64,000 nucleotides of DNA from Rhizobium sp. R635 (GTDB lineage: Bacteria > Pseudomonadota > Alphaproteobacteria > Rhizobiales > Rhizobiaceae): positions 58,380 through 122,379 of the forward strand of contig NZ_LOKX01000010.1 in NCBI RefSeq assembly GCF_002211285.1. Direction: 5' to 3'. Below the pieces are notes generated by a model, which worked only from the letters and a program-made list of their open reading frames with translations, did no database searches and was not told the origin of the DNA. Position 1 is the stretch's first letter. Every line of letters starts with the position of its first letter. Made by a program: the position numbers and the translations under genes. Below are positions 26,604 to 35,018 of the stretch, one piece after another.

Positions 26604-27245
26604 ATGGATTTCCTGCCCGACCTGCCGACACTTCTGGCCTTTGCCGCCGCAACGCTCCTGCTTGCGGCGACCCCGGGCCCTGACATGACGCTGTCGATCA
26701 GCCGTGCGCTGGCCCAGGGCAAGAAGGCAGCACTCTTCGTCGTCATCGGCACCAGCCTCGGCATCGTCGTCCACACCATGCTGGTCGCCTTCGGCATTTC
26801 GGCGCTGATCACCGCTTCGTCGACCGCCTTCCTGATCCTGAAGACCGGCGGTGCTGCGTATCTGTTCTGGCTGGCGGTGCAGGCGATCCGCTTCGGCTCG
26901 AAGCTCACCGTCGCCAAGGTCGAGGCGCAGAAGGGAACCGCGCTCGCAAACATCTCGTCCGGCTTCTGGGTCAACCTCCTGAACCCGAAGGTCATCATCT
27001 TCTTCATGACCTTCCTGCCGCAATTCGTCAGCGCCGGCGATCCCGCCGTCACGCAGAAGCTGCTTTTCCTTGGGCTTTGCTTCATCCTGTTCGCCATGCC
27101 GGTCAATGCCGCCGTGGTCCTTGCCGCCGACTGGCTGGCCTCGTGGCTGCAGAACAACAGGAAGGTGCTGCGCGGCATGGACTACACCTTCGCCGGCGTC
27201 TTCTCGCTCTTCGCGGCCAAGATCCTGCTCACCCAGGCACGCTGA
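26604..27245 (+). CDS. LysE/RhtB family translocator
   Basis: A 213-residue LysE-superfamily exporter with about six membrane helices. The N-terminal motif LLAATPGPDMTLSISRALAQG (residues 18-38) and VNLLNPKVIIFFMTFLPQFV (near residue 130) are diagnostic of the RhtB group. Probably an amino-acid or homoserine-lactone exporter; the substrate is unassigned. The stop is followed almost at once by a tandem repeat array and the convergent ABC ATPase gene. Confidence 0.93.
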   Translation: MDFLPDLPTLLAFAAATLLLAATPGPDMTLSISRALAQGKKAALFVVIGTSLGIVVHTMLVAFGISALITASSTAFLILKTGGAAYLFWLAVQAIRFGSKLTVAKVEAQKGTALANISSGFWVNLLNPKVIIFFMTFLPQFVSAGDPAVTQKLLFLGLCFILFAMPVNAAVVLAADWLASWLQNNRKVLRGMDYTFAGVFSLFAAKILLTQAR

Positions 27246-27247
27246 GC

Positions 27248-27365
27248 TCAGCCGATCAGCACGCGGTCGCGCAGCGATCCGCACGCTGTCGGTTTATCCG
27301 ATCAGCACGCTGTTGGCTCAGCCGATCAGCACGCTGTTGGCTTAGCCAATCAGCAAAGCATCGTC
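27248..27365. repeat. 24-bp tandem repeats duplicating the 3' end of the ABC ATPase gene
   Basis: Five head-to-tail units of about 24 bases: 27248-27271, 27272-27293 (22 bases, degenerate), 27294-27317, 27318-27341 and 27342-27365. The last is the true end of the ABC ATPase gene. On the minus strand each unit reads roughly as the last residues (V/L)LIG followed by a stop or near-stop. This looks like slippage amplification of a gene terminus. Confidence 0.8.
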
Positions 27366-28136
27366 ATCGAGCGTCTGGCCGCGCATCTTGCGGAACATGG
27401 CGATGAGGTCTTCGACCTGCAGGTTCTTTCGGTTGTCGCCCGCCACGTCGAGAACGATCTCGCCGCCATGCAGCATGATCGTGCGGTGGCCGTAATCCAG
27501 CGCCTGGCGCATGGAATGCGTCACCATCATCGTCGTCAGCTTGCGCTCGGCAACGATCTTCTGCGTGAGGTTCATCACGAACTCGGCCATCCCGGGATCG
27601 AGCGCTGCCGTATGTTCGTCGAGCAATAGCACTTCCGAGCCGGCAAGTGTCGCCATGACGAGCGAAACCGCCTGCCGCTGTCCGCCCGAGAGCAGATCCA
27701 TGCGATCCTTCAGCCGGTTTTCCAGCCCGAGGTTCAACTCGGCGATCCGCTCCTTGAAATAGTCGCGCCTGTTACCGCCGAGCGCCGGCAGAAGTCCGCG
27801 CTTTTCGCCGCGCCGGGCGGCCAGAGCAAGATTCTCTTCGATCGACAGCGCGCCGCAGCTTCCCGTCAGCGGATCCTGGAAAACGCGGGCGACGAGACCG
27901 GCGCGCGCCGCCGTCGACTTGCGCGTCACGTCGCTCTTGCCGATCAGCACCTGGCCTTCGCTCGGCAGGACGTCGCCGGCGAGCACGCCGAGCAGCGTAG
28001 ATTTGCCAGCGCCGTTGGAGCCGATGACGGTGACGAAGGAGCCTTGCTCGATGGTCAGGCTGACGCCGTTCAGCGCCTGCTTCTGCAGCGGCGTGCCGCG
28101 CCCGAAAACGACCTTGATATCCCTAACGCTGATCAC
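27342..28136 (-). CDS. ABC transporter ATP-binding protein (TrpXYZ-type importer)
   Basis: A 264-residue ABC ATPase. Walker A is GSNGAGKSTLLG (about residue 39), the signature is LLSGGQRQAVSL (about residue 150), and Walker B is EVLLLDEHTAALD. The GTG start (28134-28136) overlaps the permease stop as GTGA. It works with the permease and binding protein upstream in the group of uncharacterised importers related to tryptophan/tyrosine TrpXYZ systems. The last codons are copied into a tandem repeat just downstream. Confidence 0.93.
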   Translation of the reverse strand: MISVRDIKVVFGRGTPLQKQALNGVSLTIEQGSFVTVIGSNGAGKSTLLGVLAGDVLPSEGQVLIGKSDVTRKSTAARAGLVARVFQDPLTGSCGALSIEENLALAARRGEKRGLLPALGGNRRDYFKERIAELNLGLENRLKDRMDLLSGGQRQAVSLVMATLAGSEVLLLDEHTAALDPGMAEFVMNLTQKIVAERKLTTMMVTHSMRQALDYGHRTIMLHGGEIVLDVAGDNRKNLQVEDLIAMFRKMRGQTLDDDALLIG

Positions 28137-29011
28137 GATGCGGCACCTCGGCGAAGACGGGGAAGGATGAGTGCGACGGTCACCAGCACCGCCGTGACGA
28201 AGTTGAGGTCGGAGGCCTGCAAGCCGATGACATCGCTCGAAAGCGCCAGCTGGATCGCGATACGATAGAGGATCGAACCGAGCACGCAGCCGATCAGCGC
28301 GATCAACAGACCCCGGCGCCCGAGCAGCGTCTCGCCGATGATGACGGCGGCGAGGCCGACGACGATCGTGCCGACGCCGGAGGTGACGTCGGCAAAGCCG
28401 TTCGTCTGGGCAAACAATGCGCCGCCGAAGGCGACAAGCGCATTGGAGATCGCCATGCCGAGATAGATCTGCCGGCTGGTATCGACGCCTTGGGCGCGGG
28501 CCATCCGCGCATTGGCGCCGGTCGCGCGCATGGCAAGCCCGGCATCGCTTTCCAGGAAGCGCCAGACCAGGAGGAGCGCGACGACGACGAGAACGCCGAC
28601 GAAGAGCGGCCGCACGTAGAAATCACGCAGGCCATGGCCGAAGAACGGGCTGATCATCGTGTCGGCATTGATCAGCGCGACGTTGGGTTTGCCCATTACT
28701 CTCAAATTGACGGAAAACAGCGCGATCATCGTCAGGATCGAGGCGAGCAGATTGAGGATCTTGAAGCGCACGTTGAGCAGCGCCGTCACCATGCCGGCCG
28801 CTGCTCCTGCCGCCATTGCGATCAACGCCGCAAGCCAGGCGTTGACGCCGGCGATGATCAGCACTGCCGTTACCGCCGCGCCGAGCGGAAAGGAACCGTC
28901 CACCGTCAGGTCGGGAAAATCGAGGACGCGGAAGGCGAGATAGACGCCGAGAGCGACGAAGGAATAGACCAGGCCGAGCTCGACGGCCCCCCAGAATGCG
29001 ATTTGGCTCAA
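28133..29011 (-). CDS. ABC transporter permease (TrpY-like)
   Basis: A 292-residue permease of the branched-chain/TrpY-like type with about eight membrane helices. Recognisable segments include VDGSFPLGAAVTAVLI (about residue 37), GKPNVALINADTM and ANARMARAQGVD, the cytoplasmic loop that contacts the ATPase. The start appears to be TTG (29009-29011), with AAGGGG about ten bases upstream. It lies 121 bases downstream of the binding-protein gene, with a hairpin in the gap. Confidence 0.92.
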   Translation of the reverse strand: MSQIAFWGAVELGLVYSFVALGVYLAFRVLDFPDLTVDGSFPLGAAVTAVLIIAGVNAWLAALIAMAAGAAAGMVTALLNVRFKILNLLASILTMIALFSVNLRVMGKPNVALINADTMISPFFGHGLRDFYVRPLFVGVLVVVALLLVWRFLESDAGLAMRATGANARMARAQGVDTSRQIYLGMAISNALVAFGGALFAQTNGFADVTSGVGTIVVGLAAVIIGETLLGRRGLLIALIGCVLGSILYRIAIQLALSSDVIGLQASDLNFVTAVLVTVALILPRLRRGAAS

Positions 29012-29070
29012 GGCTTTCAGCCCCTTTTTGTTTCCGTTCCGCCCGTCGCGAAACCGCAGCCTTTTAATAC

Positions 29071-29105
29071 TTCAGCCGCCCCCGTGCAAACGGGAGCGGC
29101 TGAAT
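29071..29105 (-). terminator. Hairpin between binding-protein and permease genes
   Basis: TTCAGCCGC and GCGGCTGAA arms, continued by CCCGT/ACGGG around a GCAA loop, at 29071-29105. On the minus strand no long T-run follows directly (a short TATTAAAAG). It may set the expression ratio between binding protein and permease by partial termination or RNA stabilisation. Confidence 0.55.
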
Positions 29106-29132
29106 GTGAATGGTCGATGCAACGATGAACGC

Positions 29133-30086
29133 TTATTCGATGACCTTGTTGGCGCGCGAAAGCACGCTTTCAGGCAGGGTGATTCCCATCTTGGCCGCAG
29201 CAGCCTTGTTGACGACGAGATCGCTGCCGGCTGCGGTCTTGACGGCGATATCGCCCGGGTTCTCACCCTTCAGCACGCGAACGACGATTTCGCCCGTCTG
29301 CTTGCCGACATCGTAATAGTTGAAGCCGAGGGCGGCGATCGAACCGCGCGAAACCGAATCCGTATCGGCAGTGAAGAGCGGCAGCTTGCTCTCTTCGGCA
29401 ACCGCGACGGCGCCTTCGAGCGCGGAGATGATCGTGTTGTCGGTCGGAACGTAGATTGCGTCGGCGCGGCCGACGAGGGCACGCGCGGCACCCTGAACTT
29501 CGGCAGACTTAGTGGCGGCCGATTCCACAACCGTGAGGCCGGCCTTTTCGGCTTCGGCCTTCAGGACGGCAAGCAGCGAAACCGAATTCGCCTCGCCCGA
29601 ATTGTAGAGATAACCGATCGTTTTAACCTTCGGCACGATTTCCTTGATCAGCGCCAGGTGTTCGGCAACGGGAGACATGTCGGAAAGGCCGGTGACGTTG
29701 CCGCCCGGCTTGTCCATGTTCTTGACGAGCTGGGCGCCAAGCGGATCGGAGACGGCGGTGAAGACGACGGGAATGTCGCGCGTCGCGGAGACGACGGCCT
29801 GGGCGGATGGCGTCGAGATCGGCACGATGACATTGGGCTCGTCGCCGGCGAACTGGCGAGCGATCTGGGCTGCCGTCGCCGGATTGCCCTGCGCCGATTC
29901 GAACAGGAACTTCAGGTTCTCGCCCTCTTTGTAGCCGGCCGCCGTCAGCACGTCGAGAACGCCCTTGCGGGCTGCGTCCAGCGCCGGGTGTTCGACGATC
30001 GCCGTCACGGCAACGGTAACGTCATCGGCCTTTGCGGGCAGGGAAAGCGCCAAAGTGGCGGCAAGAGCGAGCAGAATCGGGCGCAT
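29133..30086 (-). CDS. ABC transporter substrate-binding protein (TrpX-like)
   Basis: A 317-residue periplasmic binding protein of the ABC_sub_bind (DUF534/TrpX-like) family. The start at 30084-30086 has a strong AGGAGG ribosome-binding site and gives MRPILLALAATLALSLPAKA, a clean signal peptide. The mature protein shows TAIVEHPALDAARKGV, ESAQGNPATAAQIARQF, PVVFTAVSDPLGAQLV and the late ALGFNYYDVGKQTGE, all typical. The ligand may be an aromatic amino acid by homology but is not shown. First gene of a three-gene importer operon. Confidence 0.94.
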   Translation of the reverse strand: MRPILLALAATLALSLPAKADDVTVAVTAIVEHPALDAARKGVLDVLTAAGYKEGENLKFLFESAQGNPATAAQIARQFAGDEPNVIVPISTPSAQAVVSATRDIPVVFTAVSDPLGAQLVKNMDKPGGNVTGLSDMSPVAEHLALIKEIVPKVKTIGYLYNSGEANSVSLLAVLKAEAEKAGLTVVESAATKSAEVQGAARALVGRADAIYVPTDNTIISALEGAVAVAEESKLPLFTADTDSVSRGSIAALGFNYYDVGKQTGEIVVRVLKGENPGDIAVKTAAGSDLVVNKAAAAKMGITLPESVLSRANKVIE

Positions 30087-30179
30087 TTGTATCCTCCTGA
30101 TTGATTTTGGCGGCACTATTAGGAAAAGCGCATGCTTAAATCAATGCAGGAGAATTGTAGCGAGGATCAAACTTGCTGA

Positions 30180-31409
30180 TCAGTCGTCAGCGCCGTGATT
30201 GGCGATCATCATCGCCTCGAAGGCCAGGCGCTCGGTCTTGCGCATGCGTTCGGATTCCGATTTCAGCTGGCCGCAGGCGGCCAGAATGTCGCGGCCGCGC
30301 GGCGTGCGGATCGGCGAAGCGTAGCCGGCCGAATTGATGAAATCGGCGAATTTCTCGATCTGCTCCCAGTCGGAACACTGATAATTGGTGCCAGGCCAGG
30401 GGTTGAACGGAATGAGGTTGATCTTGGCCGGCACGCCCTTCAGGAGCTTGATTAGCCCCTTGGCGTCCTCAAGGCTGTCGTTGACGTCCTTCAGCATCAC
30501 ATATTCGAAGGTGATGCGCCGTGCGTTGGAAAGGCCGGGATAGGCCTTGCAGGCCTCGATCAGCTCTTTCAGCGGGTACTTCTTGTTGATCGGCACCAGA
30601 ATGTCACGCAGGTCATCCCGCACCGCATGCAGCGAGATCGCCAGCATGACGCCGATCTCTTCGCCGGTGCGGAAGATCTCCGGCACGACGCCCGAGGTGG
30701 AAAGCGTCACGCGGCGCTTGGAGAGCGACAGCCCATCGCCATCGGTGGCGATCAACAATGCCTGCTTGACGGCATCGAAGTTATAAAGCGGCTCGCCCAT
30801 GCCCATCATCACGATGTTGCTGACCTTGCGGCCCTCGGCAGGCATGATCGTACCCTGCGGCGCTTCGCGATCCGGGAAGTCGCCGAGCCGGTCGCGGGCA
30901 AGCAACAGCTGCGACAGAATTTCCTCCGCCGTCAGGTTGCGCACCAGGCGCTGTGTCCCGGTGTGACAGAATGAACAGGTGAGCGTGCAGCCGACCTGGC
31001 TTGAGATGCAGAGCGTGCCGCGGCCCTCTTCCGGAATGTAGACGGCCTCGATCTCGACGGGGCGGCCTGCGCCGCGCGCGGGAAAGCGCAGCAGCCATTT
31101 GCGCGTTCCGTCGTTGGAAACCTGCTCCTCGACGATTTCAGGACGCTCGATGGTGAAATGCTGCTTCAGCATTTCGCGCATGTCCTTGGCGACATTCGTC
31201 ATATGGTCGAAGTCGGAAACCCCGCGCACATAGATCCAGTTCCAGAGCTGCGAGACGCGCATCTTGATCTGCTTCTCGGCCACACCCTTTTCCCGGAGCG
31301 CAGCCGCCATCTCCTCGCGGGAGAGCCCGATCAGCGACGGCTTCTCGACGCCGGAAGAGGGGCGCGCGGCCTGCGGCTTTTTGACGACGATCGCATCCAT
31401 GACCGACAT
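30180..31409 (-). CDS. rlmN: 23S rRNA A2503 / tRNA A37 C2-methyltransferase RlmN
   Basis: Radical-SAM enzyme methylating C2 of A2503 in 23S rRNA and A37 of some tRNAs. It has 409 residues. The 4Fe-4S motif is [11 protein letters not shown], with the preceding SSQVGC cysteine. [11 protein letters not shown] is the SAM-binding segment. The C-terminal DILAACGQL carries the cysteine that forms the protein-RNA adduct in the family. Monocistronic; ends with an acidic ADD. Confidence 0.97.
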   Translation of the reverse strand: MSVMDAIVVKKPQAARPSSGVEKPSLIGLSREEMAAALREKGVAEKQIKMRVSQLWNWIYVRGVSDFDHMTNVAKDMREMLKQHFTIERPEIVEEQVSNDGTRKWLLRFPARGAGRPVEIEAVYIPEEGRGTLCISSQVGCTLTCSFCHTGTQRLVRNLTAEEILSQLLLARDRLGDFPDREAPQGTIMPAEGRKVSNIVMMGMGEPLYNFDAVKQALLIATDGDGLSLSKRRVTLSTSGVVPEIFRTGEEIGVMLAISLHAVRDDLRDILVPINKKYPLKELIEACKAYPGLSNARRITFEYVMLKDVNDSLEDAKGLIKLLKGVPAKINLIPFNPWPGTNYQCSDWEQIEKFADFINSAGYASPIRTPRGRDILAACGQLKSESERMRKTERLAFEAMMIANHGADD

Positions 31410-31606
31410 AGTCTTTCATCCCGAATTCGAACACGTAACCGTTCCGCAAGCCGCGGACTTCAGGGTCTGATCCGGAAGACTTGCGGGCGCATGACGGCAC
31501 ATTGGCAGAAATTGATGGCGGACGGCGACTGATATCGCGATCTGTCCGCTGTTTGCGCGGCCTTTAGCATCATTTTGCCCGCGCGTCACTATAGATGGAA
31601 ATAACG

Positions 31607-31629
31607 AAGGCCGGCGCAAGGCCGGCCTT
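31607..31629. terminator. Hairpin downstream of the IalB-like gene
   Basis: Perfect arms AAGGCCGGC (31607-31615) and GCCGGCCTT (31621-31629) with a five-base loop, followed on the plus strand by a short T-run. It lies 25 bases after the minus-strand IalB-like stop. A likely 3' hairpin for that gene. Confidence 0.6.
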
Positions 31630-31654
31630 TTGAATTCTATCGACGAAAGTCCGC

Positions 31655-32164
31655 TTACTTGCAGGTTTCGATCTGCTTCAGCGCAGCCGAGATACCCGAA
31701 AGCGAATAGCTGTAGGAGGTGCCGGTGCCCTTGCGCGAGACGGCATTCACCGTCATCGAGTGACCGCTCTTCATCGCGGCGACGAGGGCCGGCTCCTGTG
31801 CGGCGTTTTCGACCCAGCCGGCCTTGTCCTTGGTGAACATCACGAAGGTCTTGTTGTCGATGACGACGTTGATCTTCGAATTTTCCTTCACCGTATAGCC
31901 CATCATCGCCTGCGGCTCGTAGGAAATGTTCTGGCCCGGACGCTGGGAGACAATGAAGAAATTGTCGCCGTGATCGACGCTTGCGGGCTGCTTTGCCGTC
32001 GGAACGGACAGCACGTAGCAGACGGTGCTGCTGCCCGACTTGTAGGAATAGGCGCCCCAGGCCTGGAACTGCTGGATGCGGTTCGGCGCGGCCTGCTGCG
32101 CTGCCGCCACTCCGGCCATGGTCAAGGTGAGTGCGAGGGCGGATACGATACTTTTTACAAACAT
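31655..32164 (-). CDS. Invasion-associated locus B (IalB)-like secreted protein
   Basis: A 169-residue exported protein of the IalB family. The start ATG at 32162-32164 gives a signal peptide (MFVKSIVSALALTLTMAGVAAAQ). The body has the family pattern of a conserved cysteine in STVCYVLSVP, NFFIVSQRPGQN, MMGYTVKE and SKINVVIDNKTFVMFTKDKAGW, written here in parts. A final cysteine (IETCK) probably pairs with the first. Bartonella IalB aids erythrocyte invasion, but rhizobial members have no proven role. Confidence 0.9.
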   Translation of the reverse strand: MFVKSIVSALALTLTMAGVAAAQQAAPNRIQQFQAWGAYSYKSGSSTVCYVLSVPTAKQPASVDHGDNFFIVSQRPGQNISYEPQAMMGYTVKENSKINVVIDNKTFVMFTKDKAGWVENAAQEPALVAAMKSGHSMTVNAVSRKGTGTSYSYSLSGISAALKQIETCK

Positions 32165-32499
32165 GGATTCCTGCCGGTTCTTGCGATTCAAGGCCCGAAG
32201 CGATCATAGCGGGCGCCGCATAATCACGATCTGCTTTATTTTGACTTAATTCAGGTTACCAAATGGTCAACAATAGCTGCGATTTGTATCTGCCTGTGTC
32301 ATTTCAACCCGAGTATCAATTTTCGTCCCTTTGACGGTCTTGGTCGTGACACCATGACGTGATGGCATCGGCCGTGCGTTCGGCTGAATTTAAGACACAA
32401 AGATTCAGGCAAGAGTTTGACCTTTCTCAATTCCGTTGTACCTCATTAAGACTTGGAAATTCGGGGCAAAATTTCGCCGCAGGGGGCTCGTGAGAGAAC
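32165..32499. promoter_or_regulatory. Divergent intergenic region before the ECF sigma gene
   Basis: This 335-base gap separates the IalB-like gene (minus) and the ECF sigma gene (plus). It is AT-richer than its flanks, notably 32220-32345. A TTGACC at about 32415 could be a -35 element, but no good -10 follows. I found no convincing RNA, repeat or small open frame. Confidence 0.4.
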
Positions 32500-33057
32500 A
32501 TGGATGCCGGGGAAAGACAGCGTTTCGCTGCCCTCGCAAAGGCCGTTGCGGACGACCGCGACCAGCAGGCCTTTTCCATCCTGTTCGATTATTTCGCGCC
32601 CCGCCTGAAATCCTGGCTGATGCGCCGGAAGATGACGGCAGGCGAGGCCGAGGAGCTGGTCCAGGAAATCATGATCGTGCTTTGGCACAAGGCCGGTCTC
32701 TACGATGCCACGCGATCTTCGCTGTCGACCTGGCTTTTCCGTATTGCCCGCAACCGCCGGATCGACCTGCAGCGCCGCACCAGCACCCGCGTCTTCGACG
32801 AGACCGATCCGGCCCTGCGGCCGCCCGCCGAGATCGGCGCGGATGAAATGATCGCCAACGACGACCGCGACGCCAAGATACGCGCCGCCATCGGAGAACT
32901 GCCGGAGGAACAGCGCGACATGCTGCGCGCCGCCTTCTTCCTCGGCCAATCGCATTCGGAAATCGCCGAGGCGACCGGACTGCCGCTCGGCACGGTCAAA
33001 TCGCGCATCCGGCTTGCCTTCGGCAAGCTCCGCAAGGTGCTGGAGCAGGAGAGTTAA
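32500..33057 (+). CDS. ECF-type RNA polymerase sigma factor
   Basis: A 185-residue extracytoplasmic-function sigma factor. Region 2 is at about residues 25-95 (FDYFAPRLKSWLMRR, AEELVQEIMIVLWHKA, STWLFRIARNRRIDLQRR). Region 4 is at about 130-180 (LPEEQRDMLRAAFFLGQSHS, EIAEATGLPLGTVKSRIR). It resembles RpoE/SigK-like ECFs that usually sit beside a ChrR/anti-sigma gene. Here the next gene is on the other strand and is no anti-sigma, so it is an orphan. Its stop shares a TTAA palindrome with the convergent DUF1232 stop. Confidence 0.94.
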   Translation: MDAGERQRFAALAKAVADDRDQQAFSILFDYFAPRLKSWLMRRKMTAGEAEELVQEIMIVLWHKAGLYDATRSSLSTWLFRIARNRRIDLQRRTSTRVFDETDPALRPPAEIGADEMIANDDRDAKIRAAIGELPEEQRDMLRAAFFLGQSHSEIAEATGLPLGTVKSRIRLAFGKLRKVLEQES

Positions 33058-33446
33058 ATGGTTTTCATCACCTCTTCCGGCCCGTCGGCGAGCACGCGGT
33101 CGGCCGCTTCGTAATGGCCTGGCCGGATATGGCCGCGCACCATGGCGAAGGCAGCCGAGAGCACCGCGATATCGTCGGAAAAACCGATGACGGCGAAAAT
33201 GTCGGGGATCATGTCGACCGGCATGACGAAATAGGCAAGTGCCGCGAGCAGCACGCCGCGCACCTTGGTCGGCGTCTGCGGATCGAGCGCGCAGTAGAAA
33301 CCGGCGACGACATCACGCGAAAACGGAATCTGCCGCACCGCCCGCCGGAAGGTCGGCCAGAATTTCTGCCGCACGGTCTTTTCCCGGCGGCTCTGCGTAT
33401 CCTCGTCGCCCGGCAGCAGGATTTCCCCGAATTTGACGTCGTCCAT
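33054..33446 (-). CDS. DUF1232 (YkvA-like) membrane protein
   Basis: A 130-residue YkvA/DUF1232 family protein. The conserved core AALAYFVMPVDMIPDIFAVIGFSDDIAVL is at about residues 68-98; the P-D-x-I-P-D signature is clear. One hydrophobic segment may insert in the membrane. The N-terminal half is basic. Function unknown. It overlaps the ECF sigma gene end by four bases and lies downstream of the pterin dehydratase gene with a 50-base gap. Confidence 0.92.
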   Translation of the reverse strand: MDDVKFGEILLPGDEDTQSRREKTVRQKFWPTFRRAVRQIPFSRDVVAGFYCALDPQTPTKVRGVLLAALAYFVMPVDMIPDIFAVIGFSDDIAVLSAAFAMVRGHIRPGHYEAADRVLADGPEEVMKTI

Positions 33447-33496
33447 CCCTCACATCCTTTCGTCCATGCGAACATATGGTGATGGCGCGTCCGCTT

Positions 33497-33802
33497 TCAA
33501 ACAAGTCGTCTCGCCGCCGCCTTCTCCATCGCCCTGGCGAGTTTGAAATCCAGCTCCGTCAGTCCGCCGGCATCATGCGTGTTCAGCGTCACCTCCACCT
33601 TGGAATAGACATTGAACCATTCGGGATGGTGGTTGAGCTTTTCAGCCGTAATCGCTGCTTCCGTCATGAAGCCGAAAGCCTCGATGAAATTTGAAAACTT
33701 GAATGTTTTCGATATCGCGGAGGCCGTGTCGTTGAGCGTCCAGCCCTCAAGCTTGCTCAGTTCAGCCTCGACTGCCGCACGCTCCAGTTTTTCCCATTTC
33801 AT
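33497..33802 (-). CDS. phhB: Pterin-4a-carbinolamine dehydratase
   Basis: A 101-residue PCD/DCoH enzyme that dehydrates 4a-hydroxytetrahydrobiopterin. The active-site motif is [18 protein letters not shown], with the two catalytic histidines, followed by [15 protein letters not shown]. Length is typical. The start ATG at 33800-33802 is 35 bases from the divergent phosphatase start. No phenylalanine hydroxylase gene is adjacent; such enzymes in bacteria may also serve molybdopterin metabolism. Confidence 0.95.
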   Translation of the reverse strand: MKWEKLERAAVEAELSKLEGWTLNDTASAISKTFKFSNFIEAFGFMTEAAITAEKLNHHPEWFNVYSKVEVTLNTHDAGGLTELDFKLARAMEKAAARRLV

Positions 33803-33836
33803 GCCATGGTCCTCCTATCCGTCTGCAGGTCTACCG

Positions 33837-34450
33837 ATGAAACGCATCAGTATCCTCTTCGTTTGCATGGGCAATATATGCCGTTCGCCGCCAGAACAGG
33901 ATGATTTAAGGCCGGATCGGCCTTAAATCTGAATCCTGTTCTTAATTAAAGAGTTAGAGCATGATGTCGTCCGAAAACCGCTCACAATTTTCGGCATCAT
34001 GCTCTGGCGGAAGGAATTTTTGGCCATCTCGTCACGCAAGCGGGCCTGACCGATCATTTTACGATCGATTCTGCCGGCGCCGGCGGCTGGCACGAAGGCG
34101 ATCAGCCCGACCAGCGCTCGATCGCCACCGCGAAAAGCCATGGCATAGACATATCGGGACAGCACGCCCGGCGCATCCAACCCAAGGATTTCATGGATTT
34201 CGATCTGATCCTCGCCATGGACCGCGACAACGTGGCGGCACTTGAAAAGATCGCACCGCCGGGAACCGACATCCGTCTTTTCGGCGACGCCGCGCTTGGA
34301 ACCGGAGAAGATATCCCCGATCCCTATTATGGCGGCCCGGGCGGTTTCGAGCTGGTTTATACCAGGCTCTTGACCGGCTGCAGCAGCCTGCTCGAAACGC
34401 TCGGCGTCGAGCGCGCCTCGTGCAGCGGGAACACTTCCTCGGTGAGGTAA
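33837..34450 (+). pseudogene. Low-molecular-weight protein-tyrosine phosphatase, disrupted by a RIME element
   Basis: The 5' part encodes MKRISILFVCMGNICRSP, which includes the catalytic C-x5-R-S loop. The reading frame then enters a 113-base palindromic insertion (33891-34003) and stops. After it the same family resumes in another frame from codon CTG at 34004: LAEGIFGHLVTQAG, DSAGAGGWHEGDQPD, LILAMDRDN and the general-acid aspartates in DIPDPYYGG. Without the insert the two parts join exactly as CRSP-LAEGIFGHL. The insert length is not a multiple of three and contains a stop, so no full enzyme can be made. The 3' end overlaps the thpR gene by 94 bases. Confidence 0.88.
33891..34005. repeat. 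RIME1-type double palindrome inserted in the phosphatase gene
   Basis: First palindrome: AGAACAGGAT (33893-33902) with ATCCTGTTCT (33933-33942), and inside it ATTTAAGGCC (33904-33913) with GGCCTTAAAT (33919-33928). Second: AGAGCATGATG (33956-33966) with CATCATGCTCT (33995-34005), with CCGAAAA/TTTTCGG inside. Two large palindromes in about 110 bases matches the published description of Rhizobium-specific intergenic mosaic element RIME1. Unusually, it lies inside a gene. Confidence 0.85.
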
Positions 34451-34950
34451 GGGCCGCCGCCGACCGATTCGCGCGATGAAAGCAGCACGAAGCGCGGCGC
34501 CGTGAAGGTCGCGGTGTGGAAGTTGCCGCGTCCGGCCAGATACTGCACGACATCGTCGAGCCGCGAGGACTTGAGCCTTGCCAGCGTCACATGCGGCGTG
34601 AATTTGCGCGGATCCGGCGGCAGGCCGATGCGCTGGCAGATGCGCTCGATCTCAGCCTGCAGAGCATACATCTCAGGCGATTGCGAAACGCCGGCCCAGA
34701 CCGAATGCGGTTTCTTCGAGCCGAAGGAACCGATACCTTCGAGCCGGAACTGAAATTCCGGCCGGTCGATCCGGTCGAGGCGTTCTACGATTTCATCGGC
34801 CGTACGGCCGTCGACATCACCGATGAAGCGCAACGTGATGTGGTAATTCTCCACATCGATCCATCGTGCTCCGGGGAGGCCACCGCGCAGCAATGAAAGG
34901 CTCATCGCCGCATTGCGCGGAATTTCGAGGGCGGTAAACAGTCTCGGCAT
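34357..34950 (-). CDS. thpR: RNA 2',3'-cyclic phosphodiesterase (2'-5' RNA ligase family)
   Basis: A 197-residue member of the 2H phosphoesterase family. Both catalytic H-x-T motifs are present: YHITLRF near residue 38 and PHVTLARL near residue 125. The start ATG at 34948-34950 gives MPRLFTALEIP, the usual N-terminus. The last 30 residues (after EEVFPL) run through the 3' end of the broken phosphatase gene and look unlike the family, so the C-terminus may be extended. Confidence 0.93.
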   Translation of the reverse strand: MPRLFTALEIPRNAAMSLSLLRGGLPGARWIDVENYHITLRFIGDVDGRTADEIVERLDRIDRPEFQFRLEGIGSFGSKKPHSVWAGVSQSPEMYALQAEIERICQRIGLPPDPRKFTPHVTLARLKSSRLDDVVQYLAGRGNFHTATFTAPRFVLLSSRESVGGGPYLTEEVFPLHEARSTPSVSSRLLQPVKSLV

Positions 34951-35018
34951 AACGAGCACTCCCCGAATCTTTTGCAGGTACTCACACGGAATCACGCAAT
35001 CAACAACCGCGCAAGCCC

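Noticed and set aside
27248..27341. Possible CRISPR array
   Set aside because: Units are contiguous with no spacers, and they duplicate the end of a coding gene. This is a simple tandem repeat.
33961..34245. Open frame starting at an ATG inside the RIME element
   Set aside because: It is out of phase with the phosphatase remnant and has no protein-like character.
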